Source: Pseudomonadota bacterium (GTDB taxonomy: Bacteria > Pseudomonadota > Alphaproteobacteria > Acetobacterales > Acetobacteraceae). From it: 35,015 bases of DNA. This document shows positions 26,961-34,108 of this stretch, piece after piece. Both the position numbers and the translations under genes were made by a program. The stretch lies in contig JAJXXT010000161.1 in the NCBI GenBank assembly GCA_021780935.1, positions 1 to 35,015 on the forward strand, in the 5' to 3' direction. The first letter of the stretch is position 1. Each line of letters begins with the position of its first letter. The notes below the pieces were generated by a model, which was not told the DNA's origin, did no database searches, and was given only the letters and a program-made list of their open reading frames with translations.

Positions 26961-27141
26961 CGCGCTGACCCGCACCACGGGGTCTGCCGTGCCGATCCGG
27001 CCGTCCTGCCGAGGCCATCCCGGCACGCGGCGGAGCGTGCGATGGCCGTCCCGGCCGCGCAACGGCTGTCGCCGTCCTCCGCTGCGCTGCGGCTCTGCGA
27101 GTGCGCAGCCGGTCCTCGGCCATCGCCCGAAGGGCTCCGCC

Positions 27142-27174
27142 GCCGGGGATGGGCCCCGGCGGGACAGGAGTCCC
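27142..27174 (+). promoter_or_regulatory. Two tandem hairpins, the second covering the ardC ribosome binding site
   Basis: GCCGGGG (27142-27148)/CCCCGGC (27154-27160) is followed at once by GGGAC (27161-27165)/GTCCC (27170-27174), whose loop AGGA and first 3' stem base form the Shine-Dalgarno AGGAG. The ATG is at 27179. Pairing would limit ribosome access, so ardC translation may depend on the hairpin melting or on single-stranded-DNA-type expression during transfer. This layout differs from the three-copy leader. Confidence 0.55.
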
Positions 27175-27178
27175 GACC

Positions 27179-28063
27179 ATGACCGCAGAGACCCGCGCCG
27201 ATATCTACACCCGCATCACCGCGGAGATCGCCGCCGCCATCGTGGCCGGTGCCGGCGACTGGCACATGCCCTGGCACCACGACGGCGGCTCCATCGCCCG
27301 GCCGGCCAACGTCGCGTCCGACAAGCCCTATCGCGGGGTCAACACGCTGGCCCTCTGGATCGCCGCACAGGCACGCGGCTACGCAAGCGGCACCTGGGGG
27401 ACCTATCGCCAATGGCAGGCGCTCGGCGCCCAGGTGCGCAAGGGCGAACGCGCGACCGCCATCATCTTCTGGAAGCGGATCGGCGCCGCCGAGGACGAGC
27501 AGGATGTCGAGGACGGCGATGATCGACCTCGCTTCGTCGGTCGCGGCTATTCGGTGTTCAACCACAGCCAGGTCGACGGCTATGAACCGCCCGCTATCGA
27601 CGCCTTGCCCGAAGCCGAGCGCATCCCGCACGCCGAAGCCTTCATTGCCGCCCTCGATATTCCCACGACCTTCGACGCCGATGCCGCCTATTACCGGGTC
27701 GATCTTGACCAGATCTTCATGCCATCATTCGGAGCGTTCGAAGACTCCGTTGCTTACATCAGCACCCTTGCTCATGAAGCCGCTCACGCCACAGGAGCGA
27801 AGCACCGGCTCGACCGCGACCTCACCAGCCGGTTCTCGCACCAGGCCCGGGCCATCGAGGAATTGGTCGCGGAGCTGACGGCCGGCTACGTCCTGGCCGA
27901 TCTCGGACTCGCCCATCACCCACGGCCCGACCACGCTGCCTACATCGCCTCCTGGCTCAAGGTCCTGAAGGACGATCCTCGCGCCATCTTCACCGCCGCC
28001 AGTAAGGCTCAGCAGGCAGCCGACTGGATGCACGCGCAGCAGCCACACCCGGCACCGTCGTGA
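27179..28063 (+). CDS. ardC: ArdC family antirestriction protein, intact copy carried by element 2
   Basis: 294 aa. The N-terminal single-strand DNA-binding domain spans about 5-135: YTRITAEIAAAIVAG, PYRGVNTLALW, TWGTYRQWQALGAQVRKGE, GYSVFNHSQVDGY. The metallopeptidase-like domain has HEAAH at 199-203 and the downstream EELVAELTAG helix (227-236) with the third ligand-type Glu. It ends with the family's ...IFTAASKAQQAADWM tail. ATG 27179 follows AGGAG. It is clearly related to, but diverged from, the broken ardC that element 2 sits in (HELGH there, HEAAH here). It should shield incoming DNA from host restriction, so element 2 brings its own antirestriction gene. Confidence 0.93.
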   Translation: MTAETRADIYTRITAEIAAAIVAGAGDWHMPWHHDGGSIARPANVASDKPYRGVNTLALWIAAQARGYASGTWGTYRQWQALGAQVRKGERATAIIFWKRIGAAEDEQDVEDGDDRPRFVGRGYSVFNHSQVDGYEPPAIDALPEAERIPHAEAFIAALDIPTTFDADAAYYRVDLDQIFMPSFGAFEDSVAYISTLAHEAAHATGAKHRLDRDLTSRFSHQARAIEELVAELTAGYVLADLGLAHHPRPDHAAYIASWLKVLKDDPRAIFTAASKAQQAADWMHAQQPHPAPS

Positions 28064-28218
28064 GATGCGTGAATGAACGACCAGTCGTCCGTCACGCTAT
28101 CATCCTCGGACTGAATACCGAGAGCGACCGCCACCGCGCCTCGGGCAAACGAGCCGCAACGCCGCAATCGCCGCCGAGCCAGCTGCCGATCATCGCTATC
28201 GCCGATATACTCACCGGC

Positions 28219-28851
28219 ATGAGCTTCGAAGAACCCAATTCCCTCCAGATCCGCGTTACGCTTGCCGGTATCGAGCCGGCAGTCTGGCGGCGCCTGATCG
28301 TGCCGCGTAGCTTCCATCTCGGCCAGCTCCACCGCGTCATCCAGGCTGCATTCGGATGGTGGGACTGCCACTTGCACGAGTTCCTGATAGGCGGCTTGTC
28401 CTACCGCGACGCCGAGGCCTGCGAACCCGAGTTCGAGGACGATGCGCGCAGCTTTGACGAGAGCGGGGTACGTCTGCGCGATTTCAATCTCAACGGGGGC
28501 CTCAGCTTTCTCTACGTCTACGACTTCGGCGACAACTGGAAACACGTCATCGAGTTCGAACGGCTCCTTGCCCTCGAACCCGCGCCGCGCGGCGCCAGCT
28601 GCATCGACGGCGCCCGCGCCCGACCTCCCGAGGATGTCGGCGGCGTCCACGCCTATGCCGGCTTCCTCGACATCATCACCGATCCCGATCACCCAGAACA
28701 CCGCGACACCAAGACCTGGGCCGGTGGCCACTTTGATCCAGAGTGGTTCGACAACGAGACGACCGACAAGGACGTTCGCAACGCCCTCAGGGCCAACCGC
28801 CGCGTCCGCCTCCACCAGCCCCACCCCAAGCGCCGAGGCCGCTCACGATAG
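28219..28851 (+). CDS. Plasmid pRiA4b ORF-3 family protein
   Basis: About 210 aa from ATG 28219. The family core is obvious: LQIRVTLAGIEPAVWRRLIV, SFHLGQLHRVIQAAFGWWDCHLHEF, VYDFGDNWKHVIEFE, then CIDGARARPPEDVGG and the tail GHFDPEWFD. pRiA4b ORF-3 proteins are common on rhizobial plasmids and islands; their function is unknown, with the fold often found near recombination or mobility genes. A GTG at 28060 overlaps the ardC stop (GTGA) and would give 263 aa, but the added 53 residues do not look like family sequence. Coupling through the longer start cannot be excluded. Confidence 0.9.
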   Translation: MSFEEPNSLQIRVTLAGIEPAVWRRLIVPRSFHLGQLHRVIQAAFGWWDCHLHEFLIGGLSYRDAEACEPEFEDDARSFDESGVRLRDFNLNGGLSFLYVYDFGDNWKHVIEFERLLALEPAPRGASCIDGARARPPEDVGGVHAYAGFLDIITDPDHPEHRDTKTWAGGHFDPEWFDNETTDKDVRNALRANRRVRLHQPHPKRRGRSR

Positions 28852-29137
28852 CTGTCGTTGCACGGCACCGGTATCCTCGGTGTAGCCGGCCTCGGGTTCC
28901 TCGCCGCTGAGATCGATGGCACGACACTATCCCTCCGATCTCGCTCGTCGCCGAAATTTGCGCCTCGGTGCCGTCGTGCTGAGCCCAGCCCGCGGACTGA
29001 CGCTGGCGAACGAACCTACCAGCTTCATCGACAAGGGTTTCTTCGGCCGCCCCCCGATCAGGAGAGGCACCCGGATAGGGCTCACCCGCGACCCGCGCAC
29101 CTTCCTTGGCGAGCAAGGCGTCGTGACATTTCGGGTT
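28852..29137. other. Right-end region of element 2 without a supported gene
   Basis: Nearly 290 bases between the pRiA4b ORF-3 gene and the right inverted repeat. A plus-strand frame (28916-29164) would cross the element boundary into ardC and has no recognisable motif, so I do not call it. It is probably non-coding end DNA with recombinase or accessory sites. Confidence 0.5.
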
Positions 29138-29151
29138 GACTGTCAGGATAA
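29138..29151 (-). repeat. Element 2 right terminal inverted repeat
   Basis: GACTGTCAGGATAA on the plus strand, the inverted partner of 21408-21421 (12 of 14). It is followed by six unmatched bases, CGGGCC (29152-29157), before the ardC 3' part. Confidence 0.85.
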
Positions 29152-29157
29152 CGGGCC

Positions 29158-29409
29158 GAGATGACGGCAGCGTTCCTCTGCGCAAACCTCGGCATCGTGC
29201 CGACCGTGCGGCACGCCGACTACATCGGCTCCTGGCTCGATGTGCTGCGCGAGGATGATCGCGCGATCATCCGCGCCGCCAGCGCGGCCTCGAAGGCTGC
29301 CGACTATCTGCTGGCGTTCCAGGCCGATGCGGGTGAGCCGGAAGCCCCCTTGGGTCTCGCGATCCCGGCCTCGGCGCTGGAGAGCGAGAGGGCCGCCGGC
29401 GTTCCGTGA
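29158..29409 (+). pseudogene. ArdC-like antirestriction protein, 3' part (83 codons)
   Basis: Begins GAG ATG ACG GCA (EMTA), continuing the EELVA of the middle part to give the conserved EELVAEM helix. It then has AFLCANLGIVPTVRHADYIG, the YIGSWLDVLREDDRAI block and the usual AASKAADYLLAF tail. It ends at TGA 29407-29409, inside the second structured leader. By itself it could be read from ATG 29161 as an 82-aa peptide, but no ribosome binding site supports that. Confidence 0.92.
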
Positions 29410-29463
29410 CGTGCCGAAGGTTCGGGAGAGAGGCTTCCGGCCGGCCCGTCGCGGAGAAATGCC
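29380..29463 (+). promoter_or_regulatory. Structured RNA leader, copy 2 (upstream of the 131-aa gene)
   Basis: GAGAGCGAGAG at 29380-29390. Outer stem: GTGACGTG (29406-29413) with CCCGTCGC (29445-29452), one mismatch. Inner hairpin: CGGGAG (29423-29428) with CTTCCG (29434-29439) around AGAGG, including a G-U pair where copy 3 has G-C. The Shine-Dalgarno GGAGA follows, then ATG 29464. The leader starts inside the ardC 3' end, so ardC and this gene were once a tight operon. Confidence 0.75.
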
Positions 29464-29859
29464 ATGTGCGCTGCCGAAAACGTCGACCTCCACTCCCACC
29501 ATGCCGACCTGATCGCCGAAGCCCTGGCGACCGAGGGTGGCCATCTCTCGATCGGCCGGGGCGGCTTCATCCTCTGGTATCGGGACGGATGCCGGCTCCT
29601 GGGATACGATTCCGAGCCGATCAAGGCCGCCTGCATCGAAGCCGGCCTGCCGGTGATCGATAGCCGCGAGGTCGCCTTCGATGCCGTGGCGCAGCTCGTC
29701 ATTCGCGGACCGATGGTCGCCGTCGGCGCGCCGCCCGACCCGCCGCCGCATGGCCCGTTCAGCTATGCGCCGCTCGCGGCGGTGGCGGCCGCCTACCGCG
29801 CCGCCGGTGCCGAGGTGGTCAACCTGCCGGAAACGGCGGCGGATGATCCCGGCGCGTGA
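29464..29859 (+). CDS. Hypothetical island protein, 131 aa
   Basis: I do not recognise a named family. The protein is small, mixed alpha/beta, with no signal peptide, membrane segment or Cys cluster. Its middle (RGGFILWYRDGCRLLGYDSE) and the Pro-rich PPDPPPHG stretch around 90-98 are its distinctive parts. The start ATG 29464 is set by GGAGA of the structured leader. It lies between the ardC 3' end and parB, all on the plus strand and each with the same type of leader, so it should belong to the same transfer-related regulon. Confidence 0.75.
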   Translation: MCAAENVDLHSHHADLIAEALATEGGHLSIGRGGFILWYRDGCRLLGYDSEPIKAACIEAGLPVIDSREVAFDAVAQLVIRGPMVAVGAPPDPPPHGPFSYAPLAAVAAAYRAAGAEVVNLPETAADDPGA

Positions 29860-29875
29860 GCCTCGCGCCGCGGCC

Positions 29876-29961
29876 GAGAGCGAGAGGGCGGAGGGGATTT
29901 TCGTGACGGGTCGAGCGGCTGGGAGAGGGGCTCCCGGCCGGCCCGCCGCGGAGATCACAAG
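29876..29961 (+). promoter_or_regulatory. Structured RNA leader, copy 3 (upstream of parB-like gene)
   Basis: GAGAGCGAGAG at 29876-29886. Outer stem: GTGACGGG (29903-29910) with CCCGCCGC (29942-29949), with one A-C mismatch. Inner hairpin: GGGAG (29921-29925) with CTCCC (29931-29935) around AGGGG. GGAG follows and ATG is at 29962. Confidence 0.75.
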
Positions 29962-32109
29962 ATGGCTGCGACCCAGAAGATCGTCCTGAACCCGTCCCGG
30001 GACATCCCGTTCAACAAGCTCGTCCTGAGCCAGGCCAATGTCCGGCGCGTCAAGGCCGGCGTCTCGATCGAGGCGCTGGCCGAGAGCATCGCCCGCCGCT
30101 CCCTGCTGCAGAGCCTGAGCGTGCGCCCCGTGCTGGACGCCGAGGGCAACGAGACCGGCACGTTCGAGGTGCCCGCCGGCGGAAGGCGCTTCCGAGCGCT
30201 GGAACTGCTGGTGCGGCAGAAGCGCCTGGCCAGGACGGCGCCCATCCCCTGCATCGTCAAGACCGAGGGCCTCGCCGAGGAGGACAGCCTCGCCGAGAAC
30301 ACCGACCGCGAGGCGCTGCACCCGCTCGACCAGTTCCGCGCCTTCCAGACGCTGCGCGCGAAGGGCCAGGGCGAGGAGGAAATCGCCGCCGCGTTCGGCG
30401 TCACCGCCGCGGTGGTGCGCCAGCGGCTCAAGCTCGCCGCCGCCAGCCCAGCGCTGCTCGACGCCTATGCGGAGGGGGCGCTGACGCTCGATCAGCTGAT
30501 GGCGTTCTGCGTCAGCGACGATCATGCGCGGCAGGAACAAGTGTGGGCCACGATCCAGCGCGGCTGGAACAAGGAGCCGCACATCATCCGCCGCATGCTG
30601 ACCGAGGGCGCGATCCTCGCGACCGACCGCCGCGCCTGCTTTGTCGGCATCGAGGCCTACGAGGCGGCCGGTGGCATCGTGATGCGCGACCTGTTCCAGG
30701 ACGACGAAGGCGGCTGGTTCCAGGACCCGGCGTTGCTCGACCGGCTGGTAGCCGAGCGGCTGGCGCACGAGGCAGATGCCATCCGCGCCGAAGGCTGGAA
30801 ATGGGTCGAGGCCGCGCCGGACTTCCCCTACGGCCACCGGCACGCGTTGCGTCCGCTGCCCTCCACCAATCCGCTGACCGAGGCGGAGCAGGCGGAGTTC
30901 GATGCGCTGAAGGGCGAGTACGACGCGCTCGAGGAGCAGTATGGCGAGGCCGACGAACTGCCCGAAACGGTCGAGGCACGCCTCGCCGAGATCGAGGCCG
31001 CGATCGAAGCATTCCAGAACCGCCCGCCGACATTCGATCCCGCCGACATCGTCCGCGCCGGCGTCTTCGTCAGCATTGACCGGGACGGCGCGCTGCGCAT
31101 CGAGCGCGGTTACGTGCGGCCCGAGGATGAGCCGCCGGTGGCAGCGCCCGACGATCCCGATCATGCGGCGGAGCCGGCCAATATCGCGCCCGATGCCGAT
31201 CGGGACCCGTCCGCGACGGAGGCGCGCTCGACCACGACCGCCACGGCCGCCGAGCCGTCCGCCGAGGTGCCCGAGGAGGACGAGGGGCTGAAGCCGCTGC
31301 CCGAGCGGCTGATGACGGAACTCACCGCCCACCGGACGCTCGCGTTGCGCGAAGCCTTGGGGAACGACTGGGACAATTCGTTCCTGGCCGTGCTCCACGC
31401 GCTTTGCCTCCGCCTGTTCTATCGCTCCGTCGCCGACACATGCCTGGAAATCGAGGCCAAAAGCGCCGGTTTCGGGACCCAGGCTCCAGGACTGAACGAC
31501 ACCGCATCCGCCAAGGCCATCGACGTGCGGCACGAGGCGTGGGTGAAGCAGTTGCCGGCGCCATCCGGAGAGCTCTGGAACGCGCTCGTCGGCTTCGACA
31601 CCGACACGCGCGCGGCCCTGTTCGCGCATTGCGCGGCACTGACGATCAACGCGCTGCACGAACCCTGGAACCGTCGTCCGGGCGCGCTGGCCCACGCCGA
31701 TCGACTGGCCCAGGCGGTCGGTCTCGACATGGCTGCGGCCGGCTGGGTCCCAACGGTCGAGACCTATCTCGGCCGGGTGCCGAAGGCGCGCATCCTGGAA
31801 GCCGTGCGCGAGGCCAAGGGCGAGCACGCCGCGCAGCTGATTGACCACCTGAAGAAGCCGGAGATGGCGCAGGAGGCCGAACGGCTGCTCGCCGGCACCG
31901 GCTGGCTGCCCGAGCCGCTCCGCACCCCCGGGCTGCCTGAGGCTGCGGCCGTCCCTCCCGCCGCCGGTGACGATGAAGCCGAGGGCGCAGCCGACGGTGC
32001 CGCCGATGCAATCACCGCACTGCCGGCATTCCTGATCGACGCCGAAGATCCCGCCGTCGGCGCGACGGACGCCGATCCCGCCGTGCCGCAGGCCATCGCC
32101 GCTGAGTGA
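29962..32109 (+). CDS. ParB/RepB/Spo0J family protein, large island-type
   Basis: 715 aa. The ParB N-terminal CTPase-type fold is present: QANVRRVKAG (25-33), the phosphate-binding box as PAGGRRFRALELL (71-83) and AENTDREALHPLDQ (111-124). A helix-turn-helix follows (EEEIAAAFGVTAAVVRQRLKLA, 138-159). Beyond about 170 it has a long extension with an acidic, coiled-coil-like stretch (LTEAEQAEFDALKGEYDALE near 309), a Pro/Ala/Asp linker near 395-440 and a helical C-terminal domain. Chromosomal ParB is about 300 aa, so this is the large form seen on alphaproteobacterial plasmids and integrative elements. There it is likely a DNA-binding partition or regulatory factor. No parA lies next to it. It starts at ATG 29962 after the structured leader. 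Confidence 0.9.
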   Translation: MAATQKIVLNPSRDIPFNKLVLSQANVRRVKAGVSIEALAESIARRSLLQSLSVRPVLDAEGNETGTFEVPAGGRRFRALELLVRQKRLARTAPIPCIVKTEGLAEEDSLAENTDREALHPLDQFRAFQTLRAKGQGEEEIAAAFGVTAAVVRQRLKLAAASPALLDAYAEGALTLDQLMAFCVSDDHARQEQVWATIQRGWNKEPHIIRRMLTEGAILATDRRACFVGIEAYEAAGGIVMRDLFQDDEGGWFQDPALLDRLVAERLAHEADAIRAEGWKWVEAAPDFPYGHRHALRPLPSTNPLTEAEQAEFDALKGEYDALEEQYGEADELPETVEARLAEIEAAIEAFQNRPPTFDPADIVRAGVFVSIDRDGALRIERGYVRPEDEPPVAAPDDPDHAAEPANIAPDADRDPSATEARSTTTATAAEPSAEVPEEDEGLKPLPERLMTELTAHRTLALREALGNDWDNSFLAVLHALCLRLFYRSVADTCLEIEAKSAGFGTQAPGLNDTASAKAIDVRHEAWVKQLPAPSGELWNALVGFDTDTRAALFAHCAALTINALHEPWNRRPGALAHADRLAQAVGLDMAAAGWVPTVETYLGRVPKARILEAVREAKGEHAAQLIDHLKKPEMAQEAERLLAGTGWLPEPLRTPGLPEAAAVPPAAGDDEAEGAADGAADAITALPAFLIDAEDPAVGATDADPAVPQAIAAE

Positions 32110-32115
32110 CCGATG

Positions 32116-32144
32116 AAGGCCCGGGGCACTCTGCCTCGGGCCTT
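32116..32144 (+). terminator. Strong 13-bp hairpin after the parB-like gene
   Basis: AAGGCCCGGGGCA (32116-32128) pairs with TGCCTCGGGCCTT (32132-32144), with one G-U pair, around CTC. It begins 6 bases after the parB stop. There is no T-run, so it may be an mRNA-stabilising or attenuating hairpin in the parB-DUF6878 spacer rather than a full terminator. Confidence 0.55.
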
Positions 32145-32183
32145 CCAAGCCTCGGCCTTCCCGAACCCCGGAGGAGCAACCCC

Positions 32184-32648
32184 ATGATCGACAATCCGAA
32201 CGATAGCTTCGCGCAGCACGAGGCCCAGACCCAGCTACGAGCCCGGTTGGCCTGCGAGGTGACACCCCACAACAAGGCCGCGCTGTTCGCCGTGCTTCAG
32301 ACCGCTGGCATTCATCTGGTCACCGTTCATTTCGACGGCGGCGGTGACTCCGGACAGATCGAGAGCATCGATGCGACGAACCCAGACGAAACCGCCGCCG
32401 ACCTGCCCGAAGGCACGATCGAGATCCGCACACCGCTCTGGGACGGCAGCGGCGTGCAGACCGCGGCCATGCCGGTGCGCGATGCCATCGAGAAGCTGGC
32501 CTACGACTTCCTCGAAGAGGTGCATGATGGCTGGGAGAACGAAGACGGCGCCTATGGTGAATTCGTCTTCGACGTCGCCGAGTGCGCCGTCCGGCTCGAA
32601 TACAACGAGCGCGTGATGACGACTTCCTACTCCGAACACAAATTCTGA
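32184..32648 (+). CDS. DUF6878-like island protein
   Basis: 154 aa from ATG 32184, with GGAGGAG eight bases upstream; the open frame reaches back to 32106, but this start is clearly better. Features: LFAVLQTAGIHLVTVHFDGG near the N-terminal third, an acidic middle, and the conserved block EKLAYDFLEEVHDGWENEDG with GEFVFDVAECAVRLEYNER near the C terminus. I recognise this as the domain of unknown function that often accompanies ParB-like and ArdC genes on alphaproteobacterial islands; the DUF number is from memory. Soluble, acidic, no catalytic motif. Followed 11 bases later by the next gene. Confidence 0.8.
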   Translation: MIDNPNDSFAQHEAQTQLRARLACEVTPHNKAALFAVLQTAGIHLVTVHFDGGGDSGQIESIDATNPDETAADLPEGTIEIRTPLWDGSGVQTAAMPVRDAIEKLAYDFLEEVHDGWENEDGAYGEFVFDVAECAVRLEYNERVMTTSYSEHKF

Positions 32649-32659
32649 CGGAGGCGACG

Positions 32660-33022
32660 ATGGCTCACCCGTATCATCACGCCCTGTCCTCGGCGCGCAC
32701 CTGGGGCGGGACCGCGGAGGACTACCTGCCGCTGCACACCTGGTTCGACGAGTCGAAGATGCTGACGGCGGATTTTCGACATCGCGCCCTACGCCATCAT
32801 GCCGAGGGGATCTTCATGCTGGAGCGCCTGTACGGATGCACGATCACCATCTCGAGCGGGCGCGTTGTGCCGGTGCGGTTGATCGGCGAGCAGCATGTCC
32901 GCGAGGACCTCGGCTTCATCCCAAGCTTCGCCGACTGGACCCGCCGCATCCGTCCCGAACCGTGGATGGGCCGCGCCCAGCCGATCCATCGGGACGTCGA
33001 TCCGTTCGCGGTGACCACCTGA
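32660..33022 (+). CDS. DUF6915-like island protein
   Basis: 120 aa from ATG 32660, with GGAGG seven bases upstream. It has the family pattern as I remember it: MAHPYHHALSSARTWGG, FRHRALRHHAEGIFMLERLY, PVRLIGEQHVREDLGFIP and DWTRRIRPEPWM. The His-rich N-terminal half could bind metal, but no enzyme signature is visible. The spacing to the DUF6878-like gene implies one transcript. It is the last plus-strand island gene: the next gene, 24 bases on, is on the other strand and of metabolic type, so the island or its operon ends here. Confidence 0.8.
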   Translation: MAHPYHHALSSARTWGGTAEDYLPLHTWFDESKMLTADFRHRALRHHAEGIFMLERLYGCTITISSGRVVPVRLIGEQHVREDLGFIPSFADWTRRIRPEPWMGRAQPIHRDVDPFAVTT

Positions 33023-33046
33023 CGTGACCTCGATGCCGACGGCACA

Positions 33047-34102
33047 TCACGGGATGTCAGCGGCCTCCGCCGCGGCGAGCGCGCCCTCCAGATAGCCGCC
33101 GAATTCGGGGGCCGTTTCGGCGCCGGCGAGCGTGATCCGTTCGCCCCACGGGGCCGGCAGGGCAATTGGGCGATAGTCCGGATGCGCGTTGCCGTTGGCC
33201 TGGTCGGCTTCCGTTGCGGTGAAGGGTTCGGTTGCCCAATCCTGGATGATTACCTCGCGCGGCCATGCGGCCTCCGCGCCGAACAGCGTGCCGAGTTGGC
33301 GGGCGACCAGCTCCGGCAGGGCCGCGCGTCGGGCCGCGCGCAGGGCGGGTGGCCAGGAGAAGAAGCCGAACAACGCAGCCTCGGCCGCGCCGGGGAGGCT
33401 CGCGTCGTGGAGTTCCCCGAGCGGTCCCGCCTGGCTGAACGCGCCGCCCGACAGGCCCGCCTCGCGCCAGAACGGCCGATCGTAGAGCGCCAGCGCCTTG
33501 GCTTGCCCCGCCATCCAGCCTGGCACAGCAGCAAGCGCCGCTCCGACGGAAGGCGGCAGAGCGGGCACGATGTCGATCCCGCCGATCAGCCGCGGCGGCA
33601 GGGCGAACGCAGCGCGGGCGGCATGCAGCGTCATGGGGCCGGGTCGGATTTCGGCGGTGACGGCGACGCCGCTTCCGGTCAGCGCGATGCGCCGGACCGC
33701 GTGTTCCAGCCGGACCACACCGGGCGCGAGGTCAGCGGCGACGGCTTCCACCAGCGCCGCGATGCCGCCCGTGATGCGCATGCTCGGTGGCTCCTGCGCG
33801 AAGCCGTGCGGCAGACGCTGCGTGCGCCCCGTCTGGTCCTGATAGACAAAGCCGCCCGCCTCCGTCTGCTCGGTGAGCGCCAGCCCCGCCGCGTGCATGG
33901 CCCGGGCGATGCGCGGCTGGATGGCGGGCCAGACCCAAGCGGGGCCGAGGTCGTAGGCGCCGGCCTCGGTTCGATGGCTCAGCACCCGCCCGCCAATGCG
34001 CGCGCGGGCTTCCAGCACTACCACCTCGGCGCCGCGCCCCCCCGCTTCCCGCGCCAGCGCCAAGCCGGAGAGGCCGGCACCGATGACGATCAGATCAGGC
34101 AT
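33047..34102 (-). CDS. FAD-dependent amine oxidase (flavin monoamine oxidase family)
   Basis: 351 aa. The N-terminal dinucleotide-binding motif is VIGAGLSGLALA (6-17), with VVVLEARARIGGRV (27-40) for ribose and pyrophosphate contacts. The C-terminal FAD block is ITLAGAETAPEFGGYLEGAL (about 322-341). The protein is shorter than classical monoamine oxidases (450-500 aa), chiefly in the substrate domain, and has the typical PSMRITGGIAALVEAVAADL segment near 105. Substrate unknown; amine or polyol-type oxidation is expected. The cupin gene upstream on the same strand ends six bases before its start, so they form an operon. Confidence 0.88.
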   Translation of the reverse strand: MPDLIVIGAGLSGLALAREAGGRGAEVVVLEARARIGGRVLSHRTEAGAYDLGPAWVWPAIQPRIARAMHAAGLALTEQTEAGGFVYQDQTGRTQRLPHGFAQEPPSMRITGGIAALVEAVAADLAPGVVRLEHAVRRIALTGSGVAVTAEIRPGPMTLHAARAAFALPPRLIGGIDIVPALPPSVGAALAAVPGWMAGQAKALALYDRPFWREAGLSGGAFSQAGPLGELHDASLPGAAEAALFGFFSWPPALRAARRAALPELVARQLGTLFGAEAAWPREVIIQDWATEPFTATEADQANGNAHPDYRPIALPAPWGERITLAGAETAPEFGGYLEGALAAAEAADIP

Positions 34103-34108
34103 CCCGCG

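Larger units (their letters stand above)
21408..29157 (+). mobile_element. Element 2: 7.75-kb transposon with a recombinase trio, ardC and pRiA4b ORF-3 gene
   Basis: It begins directly after GTC GCC of the ardC middle part and ends directly before GAG ATG of the ardC 3' part, so removal restores EELVAEM. The ends are 14-bp imperfect inverted repeats, TTATCTGGACAGTC (21408-21421) and the reverse complement of GACTGTCAGGATAA (29138-29151), matching at 12 of 14. As in element 1, six unmatched bases (CGGGCC, 29152-29157) lie between the right repeat and the target. The cargo is three overlapping tyrosine recombinase genes, an intact ardC and a pRiA4b ORF-3 gene, all on the plus strand. Outer TTATC and the 6-base spacer link it to element 1 although the recombinases differ. 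Confidence 0.88.

Noticed and set aside
28916..29164. 82-codon plus-strand frame at the right end of element 2
   Set aside because: It runs through the element end and six spacer bases into ardC, so it is a junction frame rather than a gene.
29143..32265. 1040-codon minus-strand open frame opposite the parB-like gene
   Set aside because: Codon-bias shadow of parB: it has no motifs, crosses the element 2 boundary and opposes a recognisable ParB domain.
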